Notes under the pieces: generated by a model
The model's database searches: none
The model's input: only the letters and a program-made list of their open reading frames with translations
What the model was told of the DNA's origin: nothing
Assembly: GCF_015672735.1 (NCBI RefSeq)
Contig: NZ_JADABY010000018.1
Span: forward strand, 1 to 64,000
Reading direction: 5' to 3'
Source of the DNA: Citrobacter sp. Res13-Sevr-PEB04-36
Lineage (GTDB): Bacteria; Pseudomonadota; Gammaproteobacteria; Enterobacterales; Enterobacteriaceae
DNA length: 64,000 nt
Shown: positions 19,332-30,169 of the stretch, in pieces
Position numbering within the stretch: position 1 is the stretch's first letter
How the letters are laid out: each line of letters starts with the position of its first letter
Position numbers and translations under genes: made by a program

Positions 19332-21764
19332 TTACAGCATATGCTCTGTACGGGCGATGATATCGTCCTGCGCATCCGGAGACAGGGCTGTGAAGAAAGC
19401 GGAGTAGCCTGCCACACGCACCACCAGGTCACGGTACTGATCCGGGTGTTTTTTCGCTTCCAGCAGCGTTTCGCGGGAGACAATGTTGTACTGAATATGC
19501 CAGCCTTTGTGCTCTTCAAAGAAGGTACGTAGCAGGATCATTAACTTCTGCTTATCGGACTCATTTTCCAGTGTAGACGGATTAAGCTTCTGGTTTAACA
19601 GCACCCCACCGAGGATCGCGCCGGTCGGCAACTTGCCCACTGAGCCAATCACCGCCGTTGGGCCAAGGTGGTCGGTACCGGAGGCCGGGCTGGCGCCTTC
19701 TGCCAGCGGGGTATGCGCTTTACGGCCATCCGGCGTTGCCATTGTTGCCGCGCCAAACGGTACGTTTGCCGAGATGGAGGAGGTTCCGGCGTAATAGTTA
19801 CCACCGATCGGACCGCGACCGTAACGCGGGTTATGATACTGCTTCAGTTCGTCGATATAGGTCTGGTAGGCGCGGGCCAGCAGGGTGTCGACGCTGTCAT
19901 CATCGTTACCGTACTTCGGTGCGCCGTTGATCAGACGCTGGCGTAATTGTTCATGCGTGAGGCCTGCAAAGTCATCTGCCAGGGCTGCCGCCAGCTGCTG
20001 CTGACCGATAACCCCCTGATCGAAGACCAACTTTTTCACGGCAGCCAGACTGTTGCCAAGGTTAGCAATCCCGACCTGCAAACCGGATACCCAGTCATAT
20101 TTTGCGCCGCCCTGTTTAATGCTCTTCGCCCGCTCAATGCAATCATCCACCAGCGCAGAGCACAGGATGTCGTGGACGTTTTCTTCCAGCATGGTATCAA
20201 CCACATACTCAATCTCGATGGATTTACGCGTGTAGTAGCGGATCTGCGTATCCCAGGCGGTCATCACCTCGTCGAAGTTTTGGAAGTTACCCGCAGAGAG
20301 CGCCTTTTCCTGCGGCAGGAACACCTTACCGCTGGTGGCATCGCGACCACCTTCCAGCGCGGCCAGCATCACACGGGCAAAGTTAATAAAGCTCATGCCG
20401 GTGCAGCGGTAGCCCCACTTCCCGCCCACGGCGGTTTCGATGCAGCCAATGGCCGCGTAGTCGTAGGCATCCTGCGGCTCGATTCCTAACTTAATAAATT
20501 CAGGGATAACAATTTCGTCGTTGTTAAATGCCGGCATGCCGAAGCCGCAGCGGATGACCTGTACGCAGGCATCAAGGAAATCGTTACTCATCCCGGCGTG
20601 ATAACGCACGCTGAGGTTCGGCTGGGTGGAACGCAGGCGACCGCAGGACTCCAGAATGGCATAGGAGAGCGGATTAACCGCGTCCATCGGTTGATCGTTG
20701 ACCAGATTTTGACCACCGATAGTGACGTTTTGATACAGTGGGCTGCCCGCGGATGCTTTCGAGTGGGAGCCGGAGCGGATTTTGTTCACTTCCAGCAGCT
20801 TCAGCCAGCAGCTGTGCAGCAGCTCAATGGCGTGCTCGCGGTCCAGCGTCTGGTTCAGCTCCACGTCACGACGATAGAACGGGTAGAGATACTGGTCCAT
20901 GCGGCCAAACGACACCGAGTGACCGTTCGATTCGATTTGCAGGATAAGCTGGATGAAATAGCATAGTTGCAGTGCCTGCCAGAAGGTTTTTGGCGGTTCG
21001 TGGGCGATGACATCGCAGTTTTCTGCCATTGCCAGCAGCTCATCGCGACGGCTTTCACGGGTTTCAGTTGCTGCCATTTTGCGCGCCAGGCTGGCGAAAC
21101 GTTCGATATGCAGGCTGACGGCATCCAGTACGATATCAATGGCTTTCAGGAACTGATCGCCATGGAGATCGTCCAGGCAGGTCAGGTTAATGCGCGAACG
21201 ACGCTCGTCGACTTTATGACGCAGACCATCAAGGCCTTTTTCCAGCAGTAGCGGGAAGTTCACCGCCAGGTGCGCATCGCCGGAAGTCATGTTGCCTTCG
21301 GCTTTGATGATGCCGGTTTCCAGCAGGCCTTTCTGCTCGTCGGTAAACATGCCGTAGCAGCGATCCTGCACGGTCTGACCGCGCCACCACGGGCAGATTT
21401 CATGCAGTACCCGCTTGTTCTCTTCGCTGACCGCAAAGCCTGCTCCTGGCCGGTCGGCCAAATCGTCGATCTCTTTTTCAATCCACGATACGGTGTATTC
21501 CGGGAAGATTGGCGCGGCGCGGACTTCGCTTGCCTGATTACCGATAATCAACTCGTCATGTTTGATCCAGATAGTCCGTTCCGCCAGATGATGCGCCAGC
21601 GCCAGCGCGCGGCGTACCGGGATCGGCTTGTCCAGATGCTGCTGATACATCTCGGTATAGTGCTGGGCGCGCTCGGTACACACCGGCGGCTTCACAATGT
21701 GGATCAGGGCTGTTTTGTGTGCGTTGATGCGGTCGCTGAGTGTATCCAGTTTCAGTGTGGTCAT
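19332..21764 (-). CDS. ybiW: Glycyl-radical enzyme YbiW (PFL/dehydratase-like)
   Basis: Oxygen-sensitive glycyl-radical enzyme of 810 residues whose substrate is not established. The radical glycine is Gly786 in VRVAGYSAFFTAL. The active-site thiyl cysteine is Cys441 in AIGCIETAV, with a single Cys and C-x-E arrangement. That is the pattern of diol/glycerol and choline-lyase-type enzymes rather than true pyruvate formate-lyase, which has adjacent Cys-Cys. It forms an operon with its activase ybiY, 5 nt upstream. Proximity to fsaA and ybiV suggests sugar or polyol metabolism without oxygen. Confidence 0.92.
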   Translation of the reverse strand: MTTLKLDTLSDRINAHKTALIHIVKPPVCTERAQHYTEMYQQHLDKPIPVRRALALAHHLAERTIWIKHDELIIGNQASEVRAAPIFPEYTVSWIEKEIDDLADRPGAGFAVSEENKRVLHEICPWWRGQTVQDRCYGMFTDEQKGLLETGIIKAEGNMTSGDAHLAVNFPLLLEKGLDGLRHKVDERRSRINLTCLDDLHGDQFLKAIDIVLDAVSLHIERFASLARKMAATETRESRRDELLAMAENCDVIAHEPPKTFWQALQLCYFIQLILQIESNGHSVSFGRMDQYLYPFYRRDVELNQTLDREHAIELLHSCWLKLLEVNKIRSGSHSKASAGSPLYQNVTIGGQNLVNDQPMDAVNPLSYAILESCGRLRSTQPNLSVRYHAGMSNDFLDACVQVIRCGFGMPAFNNDEIVIPEFIKLGIEPQDAYDYAAIGCIETAVGGKWGYRCTGMSFINFARVMLAALEGGRDATSGKVFLPQEKALSAGNFQNFDEVMTAWDTQIRYYTRKSIEIEYVVDTMLEENVHDILCSALVDDCIERAKSIKQGGAKYDWVSGLQVGIANLGNSLAAVKKLVFDQGVIGQQQLAAALADDFAGLTHEQLRQRLINGAPKYGNDDDSVDTLLARAYQTYIDELKQYHNPRYGRGPIGGNYYAGTSSISANVPFGAATMATPDGRKAHTPLAEGASPASGTDHLGPTAVIGSVGKLPTGAILGGVLLNQKLNPSTLENESDKQKLMILLRTFFEEHKGWHIQYNIVSRETLLEAKKHPDQYRDLVVRVAGYSAFFTALSPDAQDDIIARTEHML

Positions 21765-21769
21765 GGCGG

Positions 21770-22669
21770 TTATCCTCGTAGGGTCGCGGTTAAACCTTTA
21801 TGGCTGGCATACTGCTGGGCAAATTCGAGCAGTGCAGGCGCATCCAGCGGTTTGTCCGGGGCGTTGTAGGGTTGGCTGAGTAAGTGGTATTTGTTGATGC
21901 CCAGAGTGTGGTAGGGCAAAAAATGAATCTCACCGACGTGAAGTTCATCGGCGGCAAAATCGGTAATAGCTTTAATGGCTTCTTCGTTGGCGTTGAAGCC
22001 CTGAATCAGCGGCACGCGAATAATCATTTTTTTTCCGGCAGCGGCCAGTTTTTTCAGATTATCCAGCACGCGAGCGGCGTTGCCATCAGTCCACTGCTTA
22101 AACGGCGCATCGGCGACGTGTTTTAAATCGGCAAGAAACAGATCGATGTGCGCTAATGAAGGTTCAATGTATTTCCACGGTACGTGCAGGCAGGTTTCGA
22201 CCGCAGTGTGAATACCCGCCTCATGGCTGGCTTTGAGCAACGCCGCGGCAAGTTCTGGCTGCATAAATGGCTCACCGCCGGAGAGCGTTACCCCACCACC
22301 GCTGCGGTCGTAGAAGGGTTTATCGCGCAGCACGGTGGACATTATCTCCTCTACGCTTTTTACTTCACCGCAGACGGTAAGCGCCTGGGTTGGGCAGCAG
22401 TGGGTCAGTGCGGTGAGGGTCTTATCGGTCAATTTTTCACGATGAATAAGCAGGCCGTTTAGCGCGCGCTGAATGACGTCAGGCGCAGCCTGGACACACA
22501 GGTCACAGCCCTCCAGACACAGACGTGCGTCATACAGCAGATCCTGCGTACGGGCACGGCTCTCCGGATTCTGGCACCAACGACAACCCAGAGAGCATCC
22601 TTTAAGGAAGACTACGGTGCGGATACCGGGACCATCGTGGGTGGAATAGCGCTGGATATTGAAAATCAT
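21770..22669 (-). CDS. ybiY: Glycyl-radical enzyme activating protein YbiY
   Basis: Radical-SAM activase that installs the glycyl radical on YbiW. The 299 residues begin with the SAM-cluster motif [14 protein letters not shown] (Cys25, Cys29, Cys32). A ferredoxin-like insert with extra cysteines ([25 protein letters not shown]) follows, as in activases of dehydratase-type glycyl-radical enzymes, then [15 protein letters not shown]. It is the first gene of ybiYW and lies divergent from fsaA. The intergenic gap holds an FNR-like palindrome and the shared dyad. Confidence 0.93.
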   Translation of the reverse strand: MIFNIQRYSTHDGPGIRTVVFLKGCSLGCRWCQNPESRARTQDLLYDARLCLEGCDLCVQAAPDVIQRALNGLLIHREKLTDKTLTALTHCCPTQALTVCGEVKSVEEIMSTVLRDKPFYDRSGGGVTLSGGEPFMQPELAAALLKASHEAGIHTAVETCLHVPWKYIEPSLAHIDLFLADLKHVADAPFKQWTDGNAARVLDNLKKLAAAGKKMIIRVPLIQGFNANEEAIKAITDFAADELHVGEIHFLPYHTLGINKYHLLSQPYNAPDKPLDAPALLEFAQQYASHKGLTATLRG

Positions 22670-22696
22670 AAACGGCCTCTCATCTTTCGTATAGAG

Positions 22697-22702
22697 ATTA
22701 AA
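22697..22702 (-). promoter_or_regulatory. Predicted -10 box of ybiYW
   Basis: Minus-strand TTTAAT, placing the start near 22690. The FNR-like palindrome centre (22731.5) is then at about -41.5, the class II activator position. Confidence 0.4.
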
Positions 22703-22704
22703 TT

Positions 22705-22720
22705 ACTTTCGAATGAAAGT
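22705..22720. promoter_or_regulatory. Operator-like dyad between ybiY and fsaA (copy 3)
   Basis: ACTTTCGAATGAAAGT, a perfect 6-4-6 inverted repeat, the most symmetric of the three copies. It lies 36 nt upstream of ybiY and 82 nt upstream of fsaA. Confidence 0.7.
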
Positions 22721-22724
22721 TATA

Positions 22725-22738
22725 TTGACGTGCGTCAA
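22725..22738. promoter_or_regulatory. FNR-like palindrome upstream of ybiYW
   Basis: TTGACGTGCGTCAA is a perfect palindrome of form TTGAC-N4-GTCAA, one base per half-site from FNR consensus TTGAT-N4-ATCAA. Anaerobic activation would suit an oxygen-sensitive glycyl-radical enzyme. Confidence 0.5.
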
Positions 22739-22801
22739 CTAACCGTGCGGTTTCGTCGTGCTACCTTTGATTCATGCTAATTATCAGTTTGAGGAAAGGT
22801 C

Positions 22802-23464
22802 ATGGAACTCTATTTAGATACGTCTGATGTGAATGCGGTGAAAACCCTGGCGCGTGTTTTTCCGCTGGCAGGCGTTACCACTAACCCGAGTATTGTGGCG
22901 GCAGGTAAAAAGGCGCTGGAGGTATTACTCCCGGAACTGCACGATGCAACTGGCGGGCAGGGACGTTTGTTTGCTCAAGTGATGGCAACGACCGCTGAGG
23001 GCATGGTCAGCGACGCGCATAAACTGCGGGCAATGATTCCCGATATCGTGGTGAAGGTACCGGTGACCGCAGAAGGGCTGGCGGCGATTAAATTATTGAA
23101 GGAAGAGGGGATCCCAACGTTGGGTACCGCAGTTTACAGTGCGGCACAAGGTTTGTTAGCCGCGCTGGCGGGAGCTGAATATATTGCGCCGTATGTTAAC
23201 CGTGTGGATGCGCAGGGCGGGGATGGCATTCAGACGGTGGTCGATTTACAGAATTTACTGAAAATGCACGCGCCGCACGCCAAAGTACTGGCTGCCAGTT
23301 TTAAAACCCCACGACAGGCGCTGGATTGCCTGCTGGCAGGCTGTGAAGCCATTACGCTGCCGCTGGATGTGGCTTTGCAACTGATTAGCTCCCCGGCCGT
23401 GGATGCTGCCGTGGCGAAGTTCGAGCACGATTGGCAGAGCGCATTTGGACGTACGTCGATCTGA
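22802..23464 (+). CDS. fsaA: Fructose-6-phosphate aldolase FsaA
   Basis: Class I aldolase that cleaves fructose-6-phosphate to dihydroxyacetone and glyceraldehyde-3-phosphate and works in reverse on many aldehydes. The 220 residues match E. coli FsaA. The Schiff-base lysine is Lys85 in [10 protein letters not shown], and the transaldolase-like motif GVTTNPSI lies at 24-31. The start is preceded by GAGGAAAGGTC. It is divergent from ybiYW, with which it shares the upstream control region. Confidence 0.96.
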   Translation: MELYLDTSDVNAVKTLARVFPLAGVTTNPSIVAAGKKALEVLLPELHDATGGQGRLFAQVMATTAEGMVSDAHKLRAMIPDIVVKVPVTAEGLAAIKLLKEEGIPTLGTAVYSAAQGLLAALAGAEYIAPYVNRVDAQGGDGIQTVVDLQNLLKMHAPHAKVLAASFKTPRQALDCLLAGCEAITLPLDVALQLISSPAVDAAVAKFEHDWQSAFGRTSI

Positions 23465-23470
23465 TGCTGT

Positions 23471-23552
23471 TGCCGGGTGGCGCTAACGCTTACCCGGCCT
23501 ACGTTCGAGCCGTTGTAGGTCGGGTAAGGCGAAGCCGCCACCCGACTTTTTT
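23471..23552. repeat. REP pair / terminator between fsaA and moeB
   Basis: TGCCGGGTGGCGCTAACGC...TACCCGGCCTACG paired with an inverted unit GTAGGTCGGGTAAGGCG...CGCCACCCGAC, then TTTTTT. Confidence 0.85.
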
Positions 23553-24300
23553 ACCGACTACAAACCTCACACCCCGGGTTGCGCATCAGCTTCATTTCCC
23601 GGAACTGGCAGGTCATTGCATCGTACATCACGATTTTACCGCTTGCCGGTTTACCGAAGTTTGCCAGTAACTTGATGGCTTCCATCGCCTGCAGCGATCC
23701 GATCACGCCAATCAGCGGTGACATCACGCCGGCCTCCACGCAGGTTAAGGCGTTTTCACCGAACAGGCGGCTCAAACAGCGGTAGCAGGCTTCACCCTCC
23801 TGATACGTAAAGACGGTGATTTGTCCTTCCATACGAATGGCCGCGCCGGACACCAGTGGAACCTTTGCCGTAAAGCAGGCGGCGTTCAGCTGATTGCGCA
23901 CGGCGACGTTATCGGTGCAATCCAGCACCAGGTCATGCTCTACAACCAACGCATGCATTGCAGCATCATCGAGTAGCGCATTCACCGGTGTGAGGGTGAT
24001 ATGTGGATTAATCCGCGCCAGCGCATCGCGCGCTGAATCCACTTTCGGCTGCCCGACGGTCGCATCGCTATGCAGCGTCTGGCGCTGGAGATTGGAAACC
24101 GACACGGTGTCAAAGTCGAGCAGGGTTAAATGCCCAATGCCTGCACCCGCCAGATACTGGGTCGCAGCGCAGCCCAGACCTCCCAGTCCAACGACCAGCA
24201 CCCGCGCTTCTTTTAGCGCTTCCTGACCGTCAAAGTCGAAGCCGCGCAGGATAATTTGCCGGTTATAACGCAGCATCTCCTGGTCGCTGAGTTCTGCCAT
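23551..24300 (-). CDS. moeB: Molybdopterin-synthase adenylyltransferase MoeB
   Basis: E1-like enzyme that adenylates the C-terminal glycine of MoaD so it can receive sulfur for molybdopterin synthesis. The 249 residues show the nucleotide-binding loop VVGLGGLGCAATQYLAGAG, the catalytic region LVLDCTDNVAVRNQLN, and two zinc-binding Cys pairs (CYRCLSR and the C-terminal CEVCSR). Its ATG overlaps the moeA stop by one base (TAATG), so it is coupled to moeA. Confidence 0.97.
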   Translation of the reverse strand: MAELSDQEMLRYNRQIILRGFDFDGQEALKEARVLVVGLGGLGCAATQYLAGAGIGHLTLLDFDTVSVSNLQRQTLHSDATVGQPKVDSARDALARINPHITLTPVNALLDDAAMHALVVEHDLVLDCTDNVAVRNQLNAACFTAKVPLVSGAAIRMEGQITVFTYQEGEACYRCLSRLFGENALTCVEAGVMSPLIGVIGSLQAMEAIKLLANFGKPASGKIVMYDAMTCQFREMKLMRNPGCEVCSR

Positions 24301-25535
24301 TACAGGCCTCCAAACAGCGCGTTAAAGGGCTCGACGTCTACCCATTCCCCGGCTTCAACGTTGCCGCGATCGCGTTCAAGAACGATAAAGCAGTTGCCAA
24401 GGCTAAAGGAGCTAAAAATATGCGAGCCCTGATGACCGGTGGTGGTGACCTCCAGTTCGCCGTTTGCTGTACGCTGTAATATGCCTCGCTGGAAATCCAG
24501 ACGGCCTGGCGTTTTCTTCAGCCGTGATGCGGTCCGTACGCGCTGGCGTGGGGGTAATCCGCTGGCGGTGTTGCCGCTTAGTTTTGCCAGCAACGGTTGC
24601 ACCAGTTGATAGAAGGTGAGGGCCGCAGAGACCGGGTTACCCGGCAGGCCACAAAACCAGCTGTTGTTCAGTTTACCGAAAGCGAACGGTTTACCTGGTT
24701 TAATCGCCAGTTTCCAGAAGGCAATTTCGCCGAGTTCTTCGAGAATGGTTTTGGTGTAGTCCGCTTCCCCAACCGACACGCCGCCGGAGCTTATCACCAC
24801 ATCGGCCTGACTGTCGGCTTCGATAAACGCCGCGCGCAGGGCGTGAGGATCGTCGCGGATAATACCTAAGTTGATGACCTCACAGCCCAGTTGTTGCAAC
24901 ATCAGGTGAACAGCCAGTCGGTTAGTGTCATAAATCTGACCGTCACTCAGCGGTTGGCCTGGCAGTTGTAGTTCATCACCGGTGGAAAACAGCGCCACGC
25001 GCACTTTACGCACAACCTGCACATCGGCAACGCCGAGCGAGGCCAGCACCGGGAGCTCAGCGGTTGTCAGACGCGTTCCTGCGGCAAACACCACCGCGCC
25101 GTTGGCTATATCTTCACCGCGCAGACGAATATTTTGCCCGGCGCGGACATCCGCGGTAAAACGAATGCCATCGTCAGTCTGTTCCGTTTGTTCCTGCATC
25201 ACCACGGCTTCACAGCCGACGGGCACCGGCGCACCGGTCATAATACGGATGCAGGTCCCCGCAGGCCATTCCCCATGAAAAGGCTGACCGGCAAAGGCTT
25301 TACCCGCAACAGCAAGCGGCAGACCGGATTGCAAATCCGCTAAACGCACAGCGTAGCCGTCCATTGCCGAGTTATCGAATCCCGGTACATCAATCGGTGA
25401 GACGACGTTGGTTGCCAGCACACGGCCAAAGCATTCGACCAGTGGCAGCGTTTCAACAGCGGCGAGTGGGGTAACAGACGACAGCATTTGTGAGAGTGCC
25501 GTTTCGAGCGGCATCAGTCCGGCGGTAAATTCCAT
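24300..25535 (-). CDS. moeA: Molybdopterin molybdenumtransferase MoeA
   Basis: Inserts molybdate into adenylylated molybdopterin to form molybdenum cofactor. The ATG at 25535 (MEFTAGL) gives 411 residues, as in E. coli; an ATG seven codons upstream has no support from homology. Signature blocks are [28 protein letters not shown], the MoCF motif [17 protein letters not shown], and GLPGNPVSA. It is the first gene of moeAB and divergent from iaaA across 201 bp. Confidence 0.97.
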   Translation of the reverse strand: MEFTAGLMPLETALSQMLSSVTPLAAVETLPLVECFGRVLATNVVSPIDVPGFDNSAMDGYAVRLADLQSGLPLAVAGKAFAGQPFHGEWPAGTCIRIMTGAPVPVGCEAVVMQEQTEQTDDGIRFTADVRAGQNIRLRGEDIANGAVVFAAGTRLTTAELPVLASLGVADVQVVRKVRVALFSTGDELQLPGQPLSDGQIYDTNRLAVHLMLQQLGCEVINLGIIRDDPHALRAAFIEADSQADVVISSGGVSVGEADYTKTILEELGEIAFWKLAIKPGKPFAFGKLNNSWFCGLPGNPVSAALTFYQLVQPLLAKLSGNTASGLPPRQRVRTASRLKKTPGRLDFQRGILQRTANGELEVTTTGHQGSHIFSSFSLGNCFIVLERDRGNVEAGEWVDVEPFNALFGGL

Positions 25536-25657
25536 GAGAAGACTCCTGCGAGGCAAAATCGAATCCGGTCATTATGTCAGAAAACAGACGCAGACAGTAT
25601 GCCACCTCAGTCTTAGGTGCAGGCCTTTATCTTTACATGACGTCTGCATCTTTCTAT

Positions 25658-25672
25658 ATTCGAAAATCGAAT
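25658..25672. promoter_or_regulatory. Short perfect dyad between moeA and iaaA
   Basis: ATTCGAAAATCGAAT, a 6-3-6 inverted repeat 65 nt upstream of iaaA. It is a possible operator for the iaaA-gsi operon or moeA; I cannot assign a regulator. Confidence 0.3.
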
Positions 25673-25736
25673 CAATAACTCACCGAAATTCTGCTATTTA
25701 TAACCACGTTTCCTGCCACCTAAATGGACGATAAAA

Positions 25737-26702
25737 ATGGGCAAAGCAGTCATTGCAATTCACGGCGGCGCTGGCGCAATAACCCGCGCGCAGCTGAGTC
25801 AGGAGCAGGAATTGCGTTATATACAGGCGTTGTCAGACATCGTTGAAGTGGGTCAACGGATGCTGGAGGCGGGCCAAAGTGCGTTGGATGTGGTGACTGA
25901 AGCCGTGCGTTTACTGGAAGAGTGCCCCCTGTTTAATGCCGGAATCGGCGCGGTATATACCCGAGATGCAACCCATGAGCTGGATGCCTGCGTGATGGAC
26001 GGAAATACGCTGCAGGCGGGCGCCGTTGCTGGCGTCAGCCATCTGCGCAACCCGATCCTCGCGGCCCGTCTGGTGCTGGAAAAAAGTCCGCACGTCATGA
26101 TGATTGGTGAAGGGGCGGAGAATTTTGCCCATGCGCAGGGTATGGATCGCGTGAGTGCGGAGATTTTCTCGACGCCAGAACGGTATGCTCAGCTGCTGTC
26201 AGCGCAAGCTGCGGGAGAAACTGTGCTTGATCACGGCGGCACGCCGCTGGATGAGGGCAGCAAAATGGGCACCGTCGGTGCGGTGGCGCTGGATAAATAC
26301 GGTAATCTGGCGGCGGCGACCTCGACCGGCGGCATGACCAACAAACTGCCGGGGCGTGTCGGGGATAGCCCGTTAGTGGGTGCCGGTTGTTATGCCAATA
26401 ACGCCAGTGTGGCGGTCTCGTGTACCGGAACCGGGGAAGTGTTTATACGCGCGCTGGCGGCATATGACATTGCCGCGCTGATGGATTACGGCGGCCTGAG
26501 CTTGTCAGAGGCCTGCGAACGCGTGGTGATGGAAAAATTACCGGCGCTCGGCGGTAGCGGCGGGCTTATTGCCGTCGATCATGAAGGCAATGTGGCCTTA
26601 CCGTTTAACAGTGAAGGCATGTACCGTGCCTGGGGATATGCTGGCGATACGCCAACCACCGGTATTTACCGGGAGAAAGGAGATACCGTTGCCACACAGT
26701 GA
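25737..26702 (+). CDS. iaaA: Isoaspartyl peptidase / L-asparaginase IaaA
   Basis: Ntn-hydrolase that self-cleaves and degrades isoaspartyl dipeptides and asparagine. The 321 residues match E. coli IaaA. Autocleavage occurs before the nucleophile Thr179 (motif [10 protein letters not shown]), and the beta subunit contains [20 protein letters not shown] and SCTGTGE. It is the first gene of the iaaA-gsiABCD operon. The gsiA start codon lies inside its last 14 bases. Confidence 0.96.
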   Translation: MGKAVIAIHGGAGAITRAQLSQEQELRYIQALSDIVEVGQRMLEAGQSALDVVTEAVRLLEECPLFNAGIGAVYTRDATHELDACVMDGNTLQAGAVAGVSHLRNPILAARLVLEKSPHVMMIGEGAENFAHAQGMDRVSAEIFSTPERYAQLLSAQAAGETVLDHGGTPLDEGSKMGTVGAVALDKYGNLAAATSTGGMTNKLPGRVGDSPLVGAGCYANNASVAVSCTGTGEVFIRALAAYDIAALMDYGGLSLSEACERVVMEKLPALGGSGGLIAVDHEGNVALPFNSEGMYRAWGYAGDTPTTGIYREKGDTVATQ

Positions 26703-28560
26703 TGAGCTTGACGCCAACGATGTACTGGCGGTTAGCAATCTGAACATTGCTTTTGCGCAGGAGCAGAAGCGGATCAGTGCGGTACGCAATTTGTCATTTC
26801 GTCTCAAGCGTGGGGAAACGCTGGCGATTGTTGGCGAGTCCGGTTCAGGAAAATCGGTCACCGCGCTGTCACTGATGCGCCTGATTGAACAGGCGGGTGG
26901 TGAGGTGAACTGCGATGAGATGTTGCTTCGGCGACGCAACCGGCAGGTGATTGAACTGGGCGAACAGAGCGCGTCGCAGATGCGTCATGTGCGCGGGGCG
27001 GATATCGCGATGATCTTCCAGGAGCCGATGACGTCGCTCAATCCGGTGTTCACCGTAGGTGAACAAATAGCCGAGTCGATTCGTTTGCATCAGGGGGCTA
27101 GCCGTGAAGCGGCGATGGAAGAGGCCAAACGGATGCTCGATCAGGTGCGGATACCGGAGTCCAGGGCTATTTTATCGCGCTTTCCGCATCAGCTTTCTGG
27201 CGGTATGCGCCAGCGGGTCATGATTGCGATGGCGCTGTCGTGCCGTCCCGCGGTATTGATTGCCGATGAGCCGACCACCGCGCTGGATGTCACCATTCAG
27301 GCGCAGATCCTGCAACTGATTAAAGTGTTACAGCAGGATATGGCCATGGGGGTGATTTTTATCACTCACGATATGGGCGCGGTTGCCGATATTGCCGACC
27401 GCGTACTGGTGATGTATCAGGGTGAAGCCGTAGAAACGGGCAGCGTGGAACAGATTTTTCACGCCCCGCAACACCCCTATACCAAAGCGCTGCTGGCCGC
27501 CGTGCCGCAGCTCGGGGCAATGAGTGGACATGAACTGCCGCGCCGTTTCCCGTTGATTTCGCTGCAGGACCCCGACCACCGAGAGCCGCAGACTGAACAG
27601 GACACGGTGGTGGCGGGCGAGCCGATCCTGCAGGTGCGTAATCTGGTGACGCGTTTCCCGCTGCGCAGCGGCATTCTCAACCGCGTGACCCGTGAGGTAC
27701 ATGCGGTGGAAAACGTCAGCTTTGATCTGTGGCCGGGTGAAACGCTCTCGCTGGTGGGGGAATCCGGTTGTGGTAAATCCACTACCGGACGGGCGTTGTT
27801 GCGACTCGTGGAGTCTCAGCACGGAGAGATCACCTTTAACGGTCAGCGTATTGACACGCTGGCCAGCAGCAAGCTTCAGCCGCTCCGTCGGGATATTCAG
27901 TTTATTTTCCAGGATCCCTATGCGTCGCTCGACCCGCGTCAGACGGTAGGTTATTCCATTCTCGAGCCGCTGCGTGTGCACGGTCTACTGCAAGGGGACG
28001 CCGCGGCAAAACGGGTCGCCTGGCTGTTGGAGCGGGTGGGGCTACTTCCTGAACACGCCTGGCGCTATCCGCACGAGTTTTCCGGTGGCCAGCGGCAGCG
28101 TATCTGTATTGCCCGGGCGCTGGCGCTCAATCCAAAAGTGATCATCGCCGATGAATCGGTTTCGGCACTGGATGTCTCGATTCGTGGGCAGATTATTAAT
28201 TTATTGCTCGATCTCCAGCGGGAAATGGGTATCGCCTACCTGTTTATTTCTCACGATATGGCGGTGGTCGAACGTATCAGCCACCGTGTGGCGGTGATGT
28301 ACCTGGGGCAGATTGTCGAGATTGGTCCCCGTCGGGCGGTGTTTGAAAATCCGCAGCATCCGTATACCCGCAAATTAATGGCGGCGGTTCCGGTTGCCGA
28401 TCCCTCTCATCAGCGGCCGCAGCGGGTGCTGCTGTCGGATGATATCCCCAGCAATATCCGCAAGCGCGGAGAAGAGATTTCCCCGGTGTCACTCCAGTTA
28501 GTGGGGCCTGGGCATTATGTTGCGCGTCCGCAGCTGGAAAATGCGCTTTCGCGTCTATAA
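26689..28560 (+). CDS. gsiA: Glutathione ABC importer ATP-binding protein GsiA
   Basis: Fused double ATPase of the glutathione importer GsiABCD. TTG 26689 is the start ([11 protein letters not shown] read as Met) and gives 623 residues, as in E. coli. It follows GGGAGAAAGGAGAT and overlaps iaaA by 14 nt. An earlier ATG at 26569 lies wholly inside iaaA. Each half has Walker A ([17 protein letters not shown]), an ABC signature ([24 protein letters not shown]), Walker B, and the oligopeptide-importer C-terminal region ([16 protein letters not shown]). Confidence 0.95.
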   Translation: MPHSDELDANDVLAVSNLNIAFAQEQKRISAVRNLSFRLKRGETLAIVGESGSGKSVTALSLMRLIEQAGGEVNCDEMLLRRRNRQVIELGEQSASQMRHVRGADIAMIFQEPMTSLNPVFTVGEQIAESIRLHQGASREAAMEEAKRMLDQVRIPESRAILSRFPHQLSGGMRQRVMIAMALSCRPAVLIADEPTTALDVTIQAQILQLIKVLQQDMAMGVIFITHDMGAVADIADRVLVMYQGEAVETGSVEQIFHAPQHPYTKALLAAVPQLGAMSGHELPRRFPLISLQDPDHREPQTEQDTVVAGEPILQVRNLVTRFPLRSGILNRVTREVHAVENVSFDLWPGETLSLVGESGCGKSTTGRALLRLVESQHGEITFNGQRIDTLASSKLQPLRRDIQFIFQDPYASLDPRQTVGYSILEPLRVHGLLQGDAAAKRVAWLLERVGLLPEHAWRYPHEFSGGQRQRICIARALALNPKVIIADESVSALDVSIRGQIINLLLDLQREMGIAYLFISHDMAVVERISHRVAVMYLGQIVEIGPRRAVFENPQHPYTRKLMAAVPVADPSHQRPQRVLLSDDIPSNIRKRGEEISPVSLQLVGPGHYVARPQLENALSRL

Positions 28561-28583
28561 CAGGCAGGGTTCAGGAGAATAAC

Positions 28584-30122
28584 ATGAGACAAATTGTTGC
28601 TCGTAAATGGCTGGTTGCGCTGGGGGTTGCCTCTGCACTGGCTGCGTCCCCTGCCTGGTCGGCTAAAGACGTGGTGGTGGCGGTCGGGTCTAATTTTACT
28701 ACGCTCGATCCGTATGACGCGAATGACACGCTGTCGCAGGCGGTGGCGAAGTCGTTTTATCAGGGTCTGTTCGGCCTTGATAAAGAGATGAAGCTGAAAA
28801 ATGTGCTGGCAGAAAGCTATACCGTTTCCGATGACGGCTTAACCTATACCGTCAAACTTCGGCAGGGGGTCAAGTTTCAGGATGGCACCGATTTCAATGC
28901 AGAGGCGGTGAAAGCTAACCTTGAGCGAGCCAGCAATCCGGAAAATCATCTTAAACGCTATAACCTGTACAAAAATATCGCTAACACCGAGGCCGTTGAT
29001 GCGACGACGGTGAAGATCACGCTGAAACAGCCGTTCTCGGCGTTTATTAATATTCTGGCACACCCGGCGACGGCAATGATATCGCCGGCGGTGCTGAAGA
29101 AATACGGTAAAGATATCGGCTTCCATCCTGTGGGTACCGGGCCTTATCAGCTTGAAACCTGGAATCAGACCGATTTTGTGAAGGTGAAAAAGTTCGCCGG
29201 CTACTGGCAGCAGGGCCTGCCGAAGCTGGATACGATTACCTGGCGTCCGGTGACCGACAATAACACCCGTGCGGCGATGTTGCAGACCGGCGAGGCACAA
29301 TTTGCCTTCCCGATCCCTTACGAGCAGGCCGCATTACTGGCGAAGAACAAAAAACTGGAACTGGTTGCCAGTCCGTCGATCATGCAGCGTTATATCAGCA
29401 TGAACGTGACGCAAAAACCGTTTGATAATCCGAAGGTGCGTGAGGCGCTGAACTATGCCATTAACCGCCAGGCGTTGGTTAAAGTAGCGTTTGCCGGTTA
29501 TGCCACACCGGCGACCGGCGTGCTGCCGCCCGCGATAGCCTATGCGCAAAGCTATACGCCGTGGCCTTATGATCCAGCGAAAGCCCGTGAGTTGCTGAAA
29601 GAGGCGGGTTATCCCAATGGCTTTACCACCACGCTGTGGTCATCGCATAATCACAGCACCGCGCAGAAAGTGCTGCAATTTACCCAGCAGCAGTTAGCTC
29701 AGGTCGGCGTGAAGGCGCAGGTGACGGCGATGGATGCCGGACAGCGGGCGGCGGAAGTTGAAGGTAAAGCGCAGAAAGAGAGCGGGGTACGGATGTTCTA
29801 CACCGGATGGTCTGCGTCGACGGGCGAAGCTGACTGGGCGCTGTCGCCGCTGTTTGCTTCACAAAACTGGCCGCCAACGTTGTTTAATACGGCGTTTTAC
29901 AGTAACAAGCAGGTGGACAGCGATTTAGCCGCGGCCCTGCAAACGAACGATCCGAGCGAAAAAGCGCGATTGTACAAAGATGCGCAGGATATCATCTGGA
30001 AAGAGTCGCCGTGGATCCCGCTGGTGGTGGAGAAACTGATCTCTGCGCACAGTACCAGCTTGACCGGATTCTGGATTATGCCGGACACCGGATTTAGTTT
30101 TGATGATGCGGATTTGCAATAA
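28584..30122 (+). CDS. gsiB: Glutathione-binding periplasmic protein GsiB
   Basis: Family 5 solute-binding protein that delivers glutathione to GsiCD. The 512 residues include a signal peptide ([20 protein letters not shown], cleaved after WSA) and the family 5 hallmark blocks [42 protein letters not shown] and [14 protein letters not shown]. The start follows TCAGGAGAATAAC, 23 nt after gsiA. Confidence 0.96.
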   Translation: MRQIVARKWLVALGVASALAASPAWSAKDVVVAVGSNFTTLDPYDANDTLSQAVAKSFYQGLFGLDKEMKLKNVLAESYTVSDDGLTYTVKLRQGVKFQDGTDFNAEAVKANLERASNPENHLKRYNLYKNIANTEAVDATTVKITLKQPFSAFINILAHPATAMISPAVLKKYGKDIGFHPVGTGPYQLETWNQTDFVKVKKFAGYWQQGLPKLDTITWRPVTDNNTRAAMLQTGEAQFAFPIPYEQAALLAKNKKLELVASPSIMQRYISMNVTQKPFDNPKVREALNYAINRQALVKVAFAGYATPATGVLPPAIAYAQSYTPWPYDPAKARELLKEAGYPNGFTTTLWSSHNHSTAQKVLQFTQQQLAQVGVKAQVTAMDAGQRAAEVEGKAQKESGVRMFYTGWSASTGEADWALSPLFASQNWPPTLFNTAFYSNKQVDSDLAAALQTNDPSEKARLYKDAQDIIWKESPWIPLVVEKLISAHSTSLTGFWIMPDTGFSFDDADLQ

Positions 30123-30169
30123 GCTATTCATTCGGCCCCTGAACACCGGGGGCCGCCGAAGGGAGTCTG

